DNA of 64,000 nt, taken from the NCBI GenBank assembly GCA_022760435.1, contig JALEFY010000024.1:1-64000 (forward strand). The letters are read 5' to 3'. Below are positions 51,276-59,483 of this stretch, piece after piece (position 1 is the stretch's first letter; each line of letters starts with the position of its first letter). Made by a program: the position numbers and the translations under genes. The stretch comes from Neomegalonema sp. GTDB taxonomy: Bacteria; Pseudomonadota; Alphaproteobacteria; Rhodobacterales; Rhodobacteraceae. The notes beneath the pieces are model-generated. The model worked only from the letters and a program-made list of their open reading frames with translations. It was not told where the DNA came from and made no database searches.

Positions 51276-53205
51276 AATCGTCCTCGCCCAGCGCGTCGGC
51301 GGTGACGCCAGCCACGACGATCCGCCCGGTGCCGTAATCGACATAGGCGTTGTCATCGAGAGGCAGGGAGTAGATGTCGAGATCGTCGAATGCCTGCACC
51401 CCAAGCCGCGTGCTGGCGCTTTCAAAGGCGATCTTGTCGATCCCGTCTTCGAAATCGAGGATCCGGTCATTGCCCTCGCCATTGGTGGCGAAGACAAAGA
51501 CATCGGCATCACCACCGCCATAGAGACGATCGGCCCCGGCGCCGCCCGATAGCGTGTCGGCCCCCGCATCGCCCGAGAGCAGATCGGCGCCATAGCCGCC
51601 TTCGATCACATCATCCCCATCGCCGCCGCGCAGCACGTCATTGGCGCCGCCGCCGGTGATCGTGTCATTCCCGCCCAAACCGCGAATGCCGACATAAGAG
51701 GTGCTGCCATTGGCCGAGAGAATATCATCGCCCGCGCCGCCAGTGGCTTGCTCGATGTCATGAGCAAACAGATCGAGGGTGACCGCGCGCAACTCGCCGC
51801 TTGCAACCGAAGCGTGATCGGAGCCGGTACCGCCATAGATCTCGACATCATCCGCATCAAAGATCAGCAGATCATCGCCCGCACCGCCAAACAGCGCATC
51901 GGCACCGCTCTGGCCGACCAGGGTGTCATTGCCTGCCCCGCCCGACAGCGAGTCATTGCCGGAACCACCGCGCAGCAGATCTTCTCCGATGCCGCCCTCC
52001 AGCGCATCGGCCAGGGACAAGCCGCGCACGATGTTGTCGCCCCGGCTCGCTTCGATCGCGGTTGCTTCCTGCGTGGTCACGCCAAAGGGATTATCCGCCG
52101 CGACCGAAGCCTGCGTCACGGTGAAACTCCAGCTCACGCTTTGCTGGAGGCTGCTGCGATCCAGGCGCACCCATTCGGTATTGTCCTCGACCAGCACGCT
52201 GAGCTCATGCACGCCCGCGGTCAGTGCCATACCCGCGAGACTGATTTCCTCGAGCCCGGTAAAGGCGAGCACCTCCACCCCGTCCAGCGTCCAGGTGATG
52301 TCATAGAGCGCGGGATCGATTGTATTGACGTAGAAGCTTGCCGGGTTGACCAGCTCATAGTCCAGCGGCAGCGTGTCGAATGCCCAACTGTCGAGCGGGT
52401 CGATATCCTCATAGAAAGCGAGGATGAATTGCTCGCGGGCAATCGCATCGAAGGGCTGCCCCAGCGCGCGCATCTTGGAGGTTTCGGAGGCGCGATAGAG
52501 CCCCTCGGCGCTGTACCCGGCGCCCTCATAGACACCGATTGTGCCGATGCCTTCTTGCTCATAGCCCAGCCAATGCGCCCATTTCGCCCCGGTTGGGTCG
52601 GTGGTGATATTGGCCTCCAGCGGCTCAAAGCCGGTATAGACCTGCGGCCCGCCATAGCTGTATTCGTCCGCCAGATCCACGTAGCTGTGGCCGGTCTCGT
52701 GCAGGGCGATCTCCTGAGCCGAGGCATTGCCGCCCGCCCAGACCGCCCAGGAGCCACCGCCGCCGCCATATTTCTCCGAATTGACGGTGACCATTTGCAA
52801 GTCGGTATCGATATCGCTTCCCGCCAGCTCGAAATTGCGCCAGATCAGCGCTTCGAGCGTGTCGATATAGAGCAGCCGGTCCGGCCCGCCGGCATAGCCA
52901 AAGCTGGCATTGAGCGCCGTTGCCTTGCTGACCGCGACCCCGTCGATCACTTCCTCGCCATCAGCGCCGCTCTCCTGCGAAATGACAAAGGCGCCGTGAA
53001 TGTTGAAGATATTCTGGTAGCGCGCGAAGGGTTCGACCAGATTGGTGCTCGCGAGCGGATCGCCGCCGGTGAACAGATAGGCCGCGTACTCGCTCAAATG
53101 GGTCGTGAATGTCGTCAATTCATGGCGCTGATAGCCATCGCCGAGCGCGACCAGATCAACTCTGTTCGACGAAGGTCCGCTCAAGGCGATATTGACGAGT
53201 GACAT
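51262..53205 (-). CDS. Secreted M64-like metallopeptidase with RTX repeats
   Basis: A 647-aa protein. Residues ~1-300 resemble peptidase family M64 (IgA-protease group). The zinc motif is HETGHSYVDLADEY; a likely Met-turn region, ASETSKMRALG, follows. A ~100-residue beta domain (LDGVEVLAFTGLEEISLAGMALTAGVHELSVLVEDN) comes next, then RTX nonapeptides (GGSGNDSLSGGAGNDTLVG and others). The end, GEDDFIFL, suits type I secretion. There is no signal peptide. ATG 53205 is used; ATG 53253 would add 16 residues. Substrate unknown. Confidence 0.82.
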   Translation of the reverse strand: MSLVNIALSGPSSNRVDLVALGDGYQRHELTTFTTHLSEYAAYLFTGGDPLASTNLVEPFARYQNIFNIHGAFVISQESGADGEEVIDGVAVSKATALNASFGYAGGPDRLLYIDTLEALIWRNFELAGSDIDTDLQMVTVNSEKYGGGGGSWAVWAGGNASAQEIALHETGHSYVDLADEYSYGGPQVYTGFEPLEANITTDPTGAKWAHWLGYEQEGIGTIGVYEGAGYSAEGLYRASETSKMRALGQPFDAIAREQFILAFYEDIDPLDSWAFDTLPLDYELVNPASFYVNTIDPALYDITWTLDGVEVLAFTGLEEISLAGMALTAGVHELSVLVEDNTEWVRLDRSSLQQSVSWSFTVTQASVAADNPFGVTTQEATAIEASRGDNIVRGLSLADALEGGIGEDLLRGGSGNDSLSGGAGNDTLVGQSGADALFGGAGDDLLIFDADDVEIYGGTGSDHASVASGELRAVTLDLFAHDIEQATGGAGDDILSANGSTSYVGIRGLGGNDTITGGGANDVLRGGDGDDVIEGGYGADLLSGDAGADTLSGGAGADRLYGGGDADVFVFATNGEGNDRILDFEDGIDKIAFESASTRLGVQAFDDLDIYSLPLDDNAYVDYGTGRIVVAGVTADALGEDDFIFL

Positions 53206-53413
53206 AGGCAGACCCCGGGCTTCGACTGAATGTCGCTCTCCCCCGAGAATCATGCCTAGGCAAGAACGCGCCTAGTGTCAAATGAATGCGCCGCAACATG
53301 CCCGGTTATGGTGCGAATATCGGTTAATCCGCGCCGGATTGTTCTCTAAAACGTACAGGACCTGCCCAATTCTGCGCCAAACTAACATGCTTGACGCAGA
53401 AAAGCGGGACGAA

Positions 53414-54139
53414 TTACGCCGGTCGGCTCAGGGTCTGGATGAGATTTTCGATCCGCCCGTCTTCCTGATTGCCAAAGCTCGAGGCCAGTTCATAGGCGCG
53501 CTGCACCTCGACCAGACGGGTGATTTCCGTTACGGCGCTTACATTGCTCTGCTCGAGATAACCCTGCGCGATCTTGCCGGTGCCCTCGACGGGCAGCGGC
53601 GCTTCATCGGTGGTGAAGCTCATGCCGCTGGTGCGTTTGAGGCTCTCGGGCGGGGCGGTGAACAGGCCGACCTGACCGATAAGATTGCCGTCGGCGGAGA
53701 TCGAGCCATCGCCAGCGATCTTTACCTCGGCGGCATCGGGGGGGATGAAGATCGGGCCGCCGCTGGCATCGAGCACGCGCACGCCGTCAGAGGTGACAAG
53801 CTCATTGGCTTCATTGGGCGTGAAGGACCCGGCCCGGGTCAGCAGCGGCGCGCCATCGGGGCTTTCGAGCATGAAATAGCCCTCGCCCTCGATTGCAAGA
53901 TCGAAGCTGCCACCGGTATGGGCGAGCGCGCCTTGGGTCTCATCGACAAAATGCCCGCGCGCAGCCGCCATCGACAGCGAGCCCACCGGCCCTTCGACCG
54001 CCTTCACATATTCGGAGAAGACCGGCGCCTCGCGGCGAAACCCGTCGGTATTCATGTTCGCCAGGTTGTTGGCGATGCTCTGAAGCTCGTCGAGCAAGGC
54101 CGATTGGCGGGTCACATTCACATAGAGCGCGTTATCCAT
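53414..54139 (-). CDS. flgF: Flagellar basal-body rod protein FlgF
   Basis: A 241-aa proximal rod protein. The N-terminal ALYVNVTRQSALLDELQSIANNLANMNTDGFRRE and C-terminal QGYLEQSNVSAVTEITRLVEVQRAYELASSFGNQEDGRIENLIQTLS are the coiled-coil-forming ends shared by rod/hook proteins. The middle has the FlgE/F/G-like beta domain (FDLAIEGEGYFMLESPDG). Its start overlaps the stop of the 877-aa gene by 8 bp. Last gene of the fliL-flgF operon in this window. Confidence 0.95.
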   Translation of the reverse strand: MDNALYVNVTRQSALLDELQSIANNLANMNTDGFRREAPVFSEYVKAVEGPVGSLSMAAARGHFVDETQGALAHTGGSFDLAIEGEGYFMLESPDGAPLLTRAGSFTPNEANELVTSDGVRVLDASGGPIFIPPDAAEVKIAGDGSISADGNLIGQVGLFTAPPESLKRTSGMSFTTDEAPLPVEGTGKIAQGYLEQSNVSAVTEITRLVEVQRAYELASSFGNQEDGRIENLIQTLSRPA

Positions 54140-56765
54140 CGGTGGCGATCTCCTTGAGAAAATCGATCTCCTGCTGGACCTTTTCGAGCTTCATCCGCGC
54201 ATCGGCGATGGGCTGTTTCTGGCCCGGGAGGTCTTCTGACAGGGGAAGGGGAAAGAGGCTGAGCACCGCTTGCGCGCGCTCGGAACGATCGGCCTCGAGA
54301 GCCGCGCGCACCGGCTGGGGCAACACGGTCTCACCGGCAATATAGGCCGAGAATGCCTGCATGCGGGCGGTTTCATAGTCGATACCGCCCTCGCCAGGCG
54401 CATCGGCGGTCTGGATCGGCATCCGGTCACCGCCCAGTGCCAAAGCGCTGGTTGCCTGCACCCGCAGATCCGCCGCCCGGCTTGAGCGCTGTGCCACCGC
54501 ATCGGGCAGCACAATCTCGACGAGCGCCGACAGATCGGCATTGATGAGCTTTTGCGCCAGGCTGGTGCGCAGATCATCAAATTCCGGGATAGCCTCGGCC
54601 ATCGCCAGGGTCTCGACCAGCGCCGGTGCTTGCTCGGGCTTGAACGAGAACAGGCGCTCGCGCATCACATCACGGAAGATCTGATGGCGCATGCGGCGGT
54701 ATTGCGCGGCCTTTTCAGGTGCCAGCCCGGCCGCGTAATCGAGCGCGACAAAGGCTTTCTCCAGCTTGCCAAAACGTGCCAGCAGCCGTGCTTCGGCCTC
54801 CAGCGCGGCGTCACCGACCGGGCTATGGCGATATTGCAGCGCATAGCTCGAGAGCCTTGCGGCCATCATGAGCGCCTCTTCCATCTCGGCAGGTGCCTGC
54901 AAGGTCTCTGAATACCGGATCGCGGCGCGCGGGGCGAGCGGGTCCTGGGTCTTCATCACCAGATCGAAATAGTAGCGCGCCTTGCTCAGATAGCCTTCGG
55001 ACAGCGCCAATTCGGCCTCGACCATGAACATCGGCAGGGTCGGCTCATCACCATTACGCTCAAGGATGTCCATGATCGCCTGCGCCTCGACGAACTGTTC
55101 GGCGGCGATGGCGGCGGTGGCGATGCGTGCGCCCACGATGCGGCGCAGCGGTGCGGTCAGGGCGATGAGTGCATTGTTCGACGCGCGCCAGGCGTCCATC
55201 GCCGCCGGAGCCGAGCGATCCGCCAGCGCTGCCGCCTGCCACAGACCATGCAGCCCCGGGCAAGGCTCGGCGGCCAGAAAGATGCTGCCCTCCTCGACCG
55301 GCTTGCCGGTCACCACATCGGCCATGTCCTGCAAGGCTCGCGTGCGCGGCGTGCTGACCCCGTAAGCGTCGGGCATATGCGAGGCTTCCGGCCCCAGCCC
55401 GTTGAACAGATACAGCTCGGTCAGACGCTCAAGACTGTGCCGGTCCACCACCCCTTCCTCGGTGTAAAGAGTGCGGCGCAGCTCGGCGAGATCTTCGTTG
55501 AAGGTCTTGGCACCGCCCCACTCGTCCAGCATCAGGCTGCCATCGGATTCGCAAACCGAAGGCTCCGCCGCTGCGTGTTCTTCGGCGGGATCGTGATCGG
55601 TCGAAGCCTCAGGGGCAGCATGGTTGTTGCCGTGATCGGGAGCGGGATCGGCATGCGCGCGCGCGGCGGTCTCGATGGCCTTGTGCGCATCGCCGTGTTT
55701 GTCTTGAGCGTTTTTGTCTTGGCCATGCTTGTCTTGAGCATGCTCGTCTTGAGCGTGGTCGTCTTGCGCGTGTTTGGTCTCGCCGTGGTCACCCGCGCCC
55801 TGTTGGTGCTGATCCGCAGCGTGCTGGTCCTGTGCGTGCTGGTCCGGAGCGTGCGATGGCTCATGCGCTTCGGCATGCATCTCAACCGGCTGCACTTCGT
55901 CCTCAGCCAGCGGTTCGAGCTTCTCGATCGCAGTCTCGGCCTCGCCGCCCTCAACAAAGGAGATAAAGCCCTCATCAGCCGCGCGCTGCAATTGGCGCAG
56001 CAAGAGATCTCTGGCCAGAGCGACCTCTGATTTCTCGCCATCCTTGGCGGCTTGCGCATGCAGAGCCTTCAGGGCCGCAGCATCGCTGGCTTGCTCTTTT
56101 TCCTTTGGCTCAGGCTTGGCAGCGGCGTGATCGGCTGCGCCCTGATGTGCAGCTTCATGCTTTTTGGGCTGCTCAGCAGCATGATCATTTGCGTGATCTT
56201 CTGCATGATCTTGCGCCTTGGCCTTGGCCATATCCTTGGCCAAATCCTTGGCCTCAGTGTGATTTTGGGCGTGCTCTTGCCCCTGATGCGCGGCACCCTC
56301 CTGTGTCGGCTCCTGCGCAGACATCACTTCTGCGGCCGCATCGCCCGTCGAGAGATCTTCCGCCAGCTCCACCGGCGCGGCCTTTTCAGGCGCACCATCA
56401 CGAATATCGATCAACAGCCGGTTCTTGCCAAAGCGATAGGCCGTGCCATTGCACTCGCAGTTAAAGCCGAGGATCAGCTTGGTCTGCCCGTCTTCCCACA
56501 AGGTCTGCGCACTCTTGAGCCGATGCGCCGCCTGGCGCCGGATCATTGCCTTGGTATTGAAGACCAGCCCCGGCGCATTGAAGGTCAGGACCATGCCGCC
56601 TTCGGTCGGGGCCTGGGTCCAGCCGCGCTCGGGAGCGAAATCCAGCGCCACCCGGCTATAAGCGCCATGCTCGCCGCCACGCACAGCAATGGGTTCGGCC
56701 GAGGCTTGCGCCCCGGCTCCCATCATTGCAGTCAAGCTGACAAGCGCGATCAGTCTGTGTCGCAT
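54132..56765 (-). CDS. Large unknown protein of the flagellar/motor operon
   Basis: 877 aa. A signal peptide (1-24, LIALVSLTAMMGAGAQASA) is followed by a ~110-residue beta domain (YSRVALDFAPERGWTQAPTEGGMVLTFNAPG ... CNGTAYRFGKNRLLIDIRDG) resembling AMIN-type domains. Then comes a very long charged, His/Asp/Gln/Lys-rich region (~140-400) with pentapeptide repeats such as HAQDK. A C-terminal helical, TPR-like part (~420-860) follows. It lies between motA and flgF, overlapping both (TGATG with motA), so it is translated with them. Periplasmic location is likely. Its role is unknown; it may anchor or tune the motor. Confidence 0.75.
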   Translation of the reverse strand: MRHRLIALVSLTAMMGAGAQASAEPIAVRGGEHGAYSRVALDFAPERGWTQAPTEGGMVLTFNAPGLVFNTKAMIRRQAAHRLKSAQTLWEDGQTKLILGFNCECNGTAYRFGKNRLLIDIRDGAPEKAAPVELAEDLSTGDAAAEVMSAQEPTQEGAAHQGQEHAQNHTEAKDLAKDMAKAKAQDHAEDHANDHAAEQPKKHEAAHQGAADHAAAKPEPKEKEQASDAAALKALHAQAAKDGEKSEVALARDLLLRQLQRAADEGFISFVEGGEAETAIEKLEPLAEDEVQPVEMHAEAHEPSHAPDQHAQDQHAADQHQQGAGDHGETKHAQDDHAQDEHAQDKHGQDKNAQDKHGDAHKAIETAARAHADPAPDHGNNHAAPEASTDHDPAEEHAAAEPSVCESDGSLMLDEWGGAKTFNEDLAELRRTLYTEEGVVDRHSLERLTELYLFNGLGPEASHMPDAYGVSTPRTRALQDMADVVTGKPVEEGSIFLAAEPCPGLHGLWQAAALADRSAPAAMDAWRASNNALIALTAPLRRIVGARIATAAIAAEQFVEAQAIMDILERNGDEPTLPMFMVEAELALSEGYLSKARYYFDLVMKTQDPLAPRAAIRYSETLQAPAEMEEALMMAARLSSYALQYRHSPVGDAALEAEARLLARFGKLEKAFVALDYAAGLAPEKAAQYRRMRHQIFRDVMRERLFSFKPEQAPALVETLAMAEAIPEFDDLRTSLAQKLINADLSALVEIVLPDAVAQRSSRAADLRVQATSALALGGDRMPIQTADAPGEGGIDYETARMQAFSAYIAGETVLPQPVRAALEADRSERAQAVLSLFPLPLSEDLPGQKQPIADARMKLEKVQQEIDFLKEIATDG

Positions 56766-57634
56766 CACGCCGCTCCCGATTTGAGGGCCTTGAGCTGCTC
56801 TTCCAGCTCGTTGAACTCCGGCCGCATCTCACGCGGGGCGTTCTGACGACCAACCTCGATGCAGATATTCGGAGCATGCTTGTGCAGATTGGCAACCAGC
56901 ACATCCCGGATCAGCTTGTAGAACTGATGGTCCTGCTCGGCATAAAGGCCCGACTTGGTGGCGAACGGACCGACAATGCCATAAGCGAGGAACACGCCGA
57001 GGAAGGTACCGACCAGCGCGCCGCCGATCATCTTGCCCAGCACCGACGGCGGCTGGTCGATCGAGCCCATGGTCTTGATCACCCCGAGCACCGCCGCCAC
57101 GATCCCGAGCGCGGGCAGCGCATCGGCAACGCTTTGCAGCGCATGGCTGGCATGCATCGCGTGGTGGTGATCGGCCTCAAGCTGCTTTTCGAGCAGATCC
57201 TCGACCTGATGCGGATCATCATAGTTCATCGACGCGCTGCGGAAGGTGTCGCAGATCATGTCGACGACGTGATGGTCATGCGAGATCTTCGGATATTTGT
57301 TGAAGATCGCACTGTCATGCGGGTTTTCGACATGCTCCTCGAGCTTCAGCGGCTCGGTCTGGGCCATGCGCACCAGCTCGTAGAGCAGGCAAAGCAGGTC
57401 GGTGTAGTCCTGCTTCTTCCATTTGGGCCCCTTGAACAGCTTGCCCAGATCACTGAGCGTCGCCTTGATCGTACCGCCATCATTGGAGACGATGAACGCG
57501 CCCACCGCCGCGCCGCCGATCATCATCATCTCGAAGGGCAGTGCCTTGATGATGAGGCCCATCTTGCCGCCGGCAAGGATGTAGCCGCCAAACACCATCG
57601 CCAGGATCACGACGATACCGATAATCACGCCCAT
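56765..57634 (-). CDS. motA: Flagellar motor stator protein MotA
   Basis: A 289-aa proton-channel stator subunit. The four membrane helices are GVIIGIVVILAMVFGGYILAGG, FEMMMIGGAAVGAFIVSND, ALPALGIVAAVLGVIKTMG and MIGGALVGTFLGVFLAYGIVGPFA. The torque-generating cytoplasmic loop is between helices 2 and 3. The C-terminal part ends LHKHAPNICIEVGRQNAPREMRPEFNELEEQLKALKS. motB is not in this window. It overlaps the 877-aa gene (TGATG). Confidence 0.95.
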   Translation of the reverse strand: MGVIIGIVVILAMVFGGYILAGGKMGLIIKALPFEMMMIGGAAVGAFIVSNDGGTIKATLSDLGKLFKGPKWKKQDYTDLLCLLYELVRMAQTEPLKLEEHVENPHDSAIFNKYPKISHDHHVVDMICDTFRSASMNYDDPHQVEDLLEKQLEADHHHAMHASHALQSVADALPALGIVAAVLGVIKTMGSIDQPPSVLGKMIGGALVGTFLGVFLAYGIVGPFATKSGLYAEQDHQFYKLIRDVLVANLHKHAPNICIEVGRQNAPREMRPEFNELEEQLKALKSGAA

Positions 57635-57672
57635 GACCGGGGCCTCCTGTTCAATTCTTGCTCAGTTGCGGA

Positions 57673-58365
57673 TCAGCGCTTGGGCGCGGTGACATTGCGC
57701 CCTGCCAGCTCAAGCGTGACGGCATAGGCTTTCTTGGTTTCCATATTCGCCAGGATCTGCGAGGCGGCGTTGGACTTCATCTGCGCGAGGAAGCCCGAGG
57801 CGAAATTCGGCGGCATCGAGTTGAAGATCTCGGCCGCCTGCTGCGGCTTCATCTTCGTGTACATCTGGACCAGATGGGCGATATCGCGCTGGGCGGCGCC
57901 ATCGACGAGCTCGACCATTTTCTCGAATTCCTTCTTCGAGCTCTCGAGCTGGGCGATGCGCTCCTCGATTTTCTTGGCCGCGGCCTCAAGCTCGAGCTTG
58001 CGTGCATCGAGCTGGCGCTCATAGGCGACAAGCTCTTGCTCGCGCTTCTTGAGCGCGCGGATCAGCGCGTTTTCCTCGGCATGCGGACTGGTGTCCTTTG
58101 GCTCTTCGGGCGCCTCTTGCGCCGCGTCCTTCTTGATCTCGCCGGTCACGAACGGGTTGCCCGCCGCCTCCGCTTCAGAGACGATCCCCGCGAGAGCAGA
58201 ATTGGCCATCGGCTTTGCGACGCTGCGTGCCCGGCTCTGCTCGGCCATTGCCTGAGCCCGCTGCTGGGCGGCGGTGAAATCCTGGATCGCATCGGCGGCC
58301 TTGAGCGCCCCCCCGGCGCCAAAGCACAGCACAATCGCCAGCAATGCCTGACTTCTGGAGGCCAT
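57673..58365 (-). CDS. MotE-like protein (MgtE N-terminal-type domain)
   Basis: A 230-aa protein. A hydrophobic signal/anchor (residues 4-22, SQALLAIVLCFGAGGALKA) is followed by a long coiled coil (RALKKREQELVAYERQLDARKLELEAAAKKIEERIAQLESSKKEFEK, ~105-150). The C-terminal helical domain, QMYTKMKPQQAAEIFNSMPPNFASGFLAQMKSNAASQILANMETKKAYAVTLELAGR, is of the MgtE-N/MotE type. MotE proteins are periplasmic factors for the stator in Rhizobiales. The start overlaps the stop of the DUF6468-like gene (TAATG). Confidence 0.85.
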   Translation of the reverse strand: MASRSQALLAIVLCFGAGGALKAADAIQDFTAAQQRAQAMAEQSRARSVAKPMANSALAGIVSEAEAAGNPFVTGEIKKDAAQEAPEEPKDTSPHAEENALIRALKKREQELVAYERQLDARKLELEAAAKKIEERIAQLESSKKEFEKMVELVDGAAQRDIAHLVQMYTKMKPQQAAEIFNSMPPNFASGFLAQMKSNAASQILANMETKKAYAVTLELAGRNVTAPKR

Positions 58366-58766
58366 TACGCATTGCCTCCCTGACCGGAGAAGACGCGGTG
58401 AAACTTGCGCTCGGTGCGCATGGCCGGACGCTGCACGGTATTCGCGCGTGCGCTGAAGGCTTGCTGCGCCGGCAGGCTGTTGGCGATCGCATGATCGGCG
58501 AACTCGAACCGGTCGAGCTTGAGCTCCATCTCGCGCGCATCATTGATGAGCTGCGCCAGGCGCTCTTGCTCGGCACGGGCATCGGTCTTGGCATCCGCGA
58601 GGGTGAGCCGCGCTTTTTCGACCGTCTCGGCCAGGGTCTTGATGCTCGCGCCCAGCCCCTGATCGGTGTTGCGCAAAGCCTTGAGCTTGCGGTTCAGGCT
58701 CCAGCAGTAAAACGCGGCGGCGGTTGCAGCGGCGATCGTCAATCCGTCGGCAATATCGATAATCAT
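58365..58766 (-). CDS. DUF6468-like small membrane-anchored protein
   Basis: A 133-aa protein. The N-terminal membrane anchor (DGLTIAAATAAAFYCWSLNRKL, residues 6-27) precedes a long helical, coiled-coil-like domain (ASIKTLAETVEKARLTLADAKTDARAEQERLAQLINDAREMELKLD). The C-terminus is basic. It resembles the DUF6468 proteins found between fliL and motA in Rhodobacterales flagellar clusters; function unknown. ATG 58766 follows GAGGGG. Confidence 0.75.
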   Translation of the reverse strand: MIIDIADGLTIAAATAAAFYCWSLNRKLKALRNTDQGLGASIKTLAETVEKARLTLADAKTDARAEQERLAQLINDAREMELKLDRFEFADHAIANSLPAQQAFSARANTVQRPAMRTERKFHRVFSGQGGNA

Positions 58767-58780
58767 AGTGTCGGTTCCCC

Positions 58781-59308
58781 TCAAATCACGACGTATTCTT
58801 CAATCAGCAGGTCATTGACCGCCTCGGTCTCCGCGACGAGGCGAATGCGAAACAGGATCTGCGCGCGCAGCCGGTCCATGGCCGACGGATCCATCAGCTC
58901 GCCCGGATCGATCGAGCGCAGCATGGTGTTGATCGCATCAACGATGCGCAGCTTGGCGTGCTCGACCTCGGGCAGGTGCTTTTCATCGGTCTCGATCGAG
59001 AGTTTGAGGCGCAGCTGGCGGTGACGCCCCTGATGCTTGAGCGAGATCGCCATCGGATCGAGGTTGAGATAAGCGGTCTTGTTCTCGACCACCGGCGGGG
59101 GCAGCGCGTGCTCCTTATGGGCCTTTTTCGGTGCGAGCCCGATCATTTCGGCCACCGGCTCGACCGGGACCATGCCGGCATAGACCCCATAAAAGGATCC
59201 ACCGCCCAGCAGCAGCGCCAGCACCACGCCAATCAGCAGGGGGCCCTTGCCACCTTTTTTCTTCGGCTCTTCATCTTCGACGATTTCTACTTCGACCTGA
59301 TCCGACAT
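58781..59308 (-). CDS. fliL: Flagellar basal body-associated protein FliL
   Basis: A 175-aa inner-membrane protein that surrounds the stator. An acidic/lysine-rich cytoplasmic head (VEVEIVEDEEPKKKGGKG) is followed by one membrane helix (PLLIGVVLALLLGGGSFYGVYAG, ~20-42). The periplasmic SPFH-like domain (AYLNLDPMAISLKHQGRHRQLRLKLSIETDEKHLPEVEHAKLRIVDAINTMLRSID) completes it. First gene of the minus-strand operon, divergent from fliF. ATG 59308 or the preceding in-frame ATG 59311 could serve. Confidence 0.93.
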   Translation of the reverse strand: MSDQVEVEIVEDEEPKKKGGKGPLLIGVVLALLLGGGSFYGVYAGMVPVEPVAEMIGLAPKKAHKEHALPPPVVENKTAYLNLDPMAISLKHQGRHRQLRLKLSIETDEKHLPEVEHAKLRIVDAINTMLRSIDPGELMDPSAMDRLRAQILFRIRLVAETEAVNDLLIEEYVVI

Positions 59309-59483
59309 CATCCACTCCAGTGAGCCCTGCACAGCCGCCATTCAGGGCCTGCGCAAACTTGCTTTCGGGAGTGAACTTAAAACGACAATGCAAACTCCGT
59401 GTTAACGAGGACACGGGTATTTCAATTTTCAGAAACGAGAACGTTCGCCCTTGACGGGTTGGAATTTGGAATACGGAGCGGTT
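59309..59483. promoter_or_regulatory. fliL-fliF divergent promoter region
   Basis: The 175 bp between the two flagellar operons should drive both. It contains TTAA words at 59377 and GTTAAC at 59401, resembling CtrA half-sites, but the spacing does not form the full TTAA-N7-TTAA. It is AT-richer around 59370-59440. Confidence 0.45.

Noticed and set aside
59370-59410. CtrA binding site in the fliL/fliF promoter
   Set aside because: TTAA half-sites exist but the spacing does not give TTAA-N7-TTAA, so only half-sites are reported.
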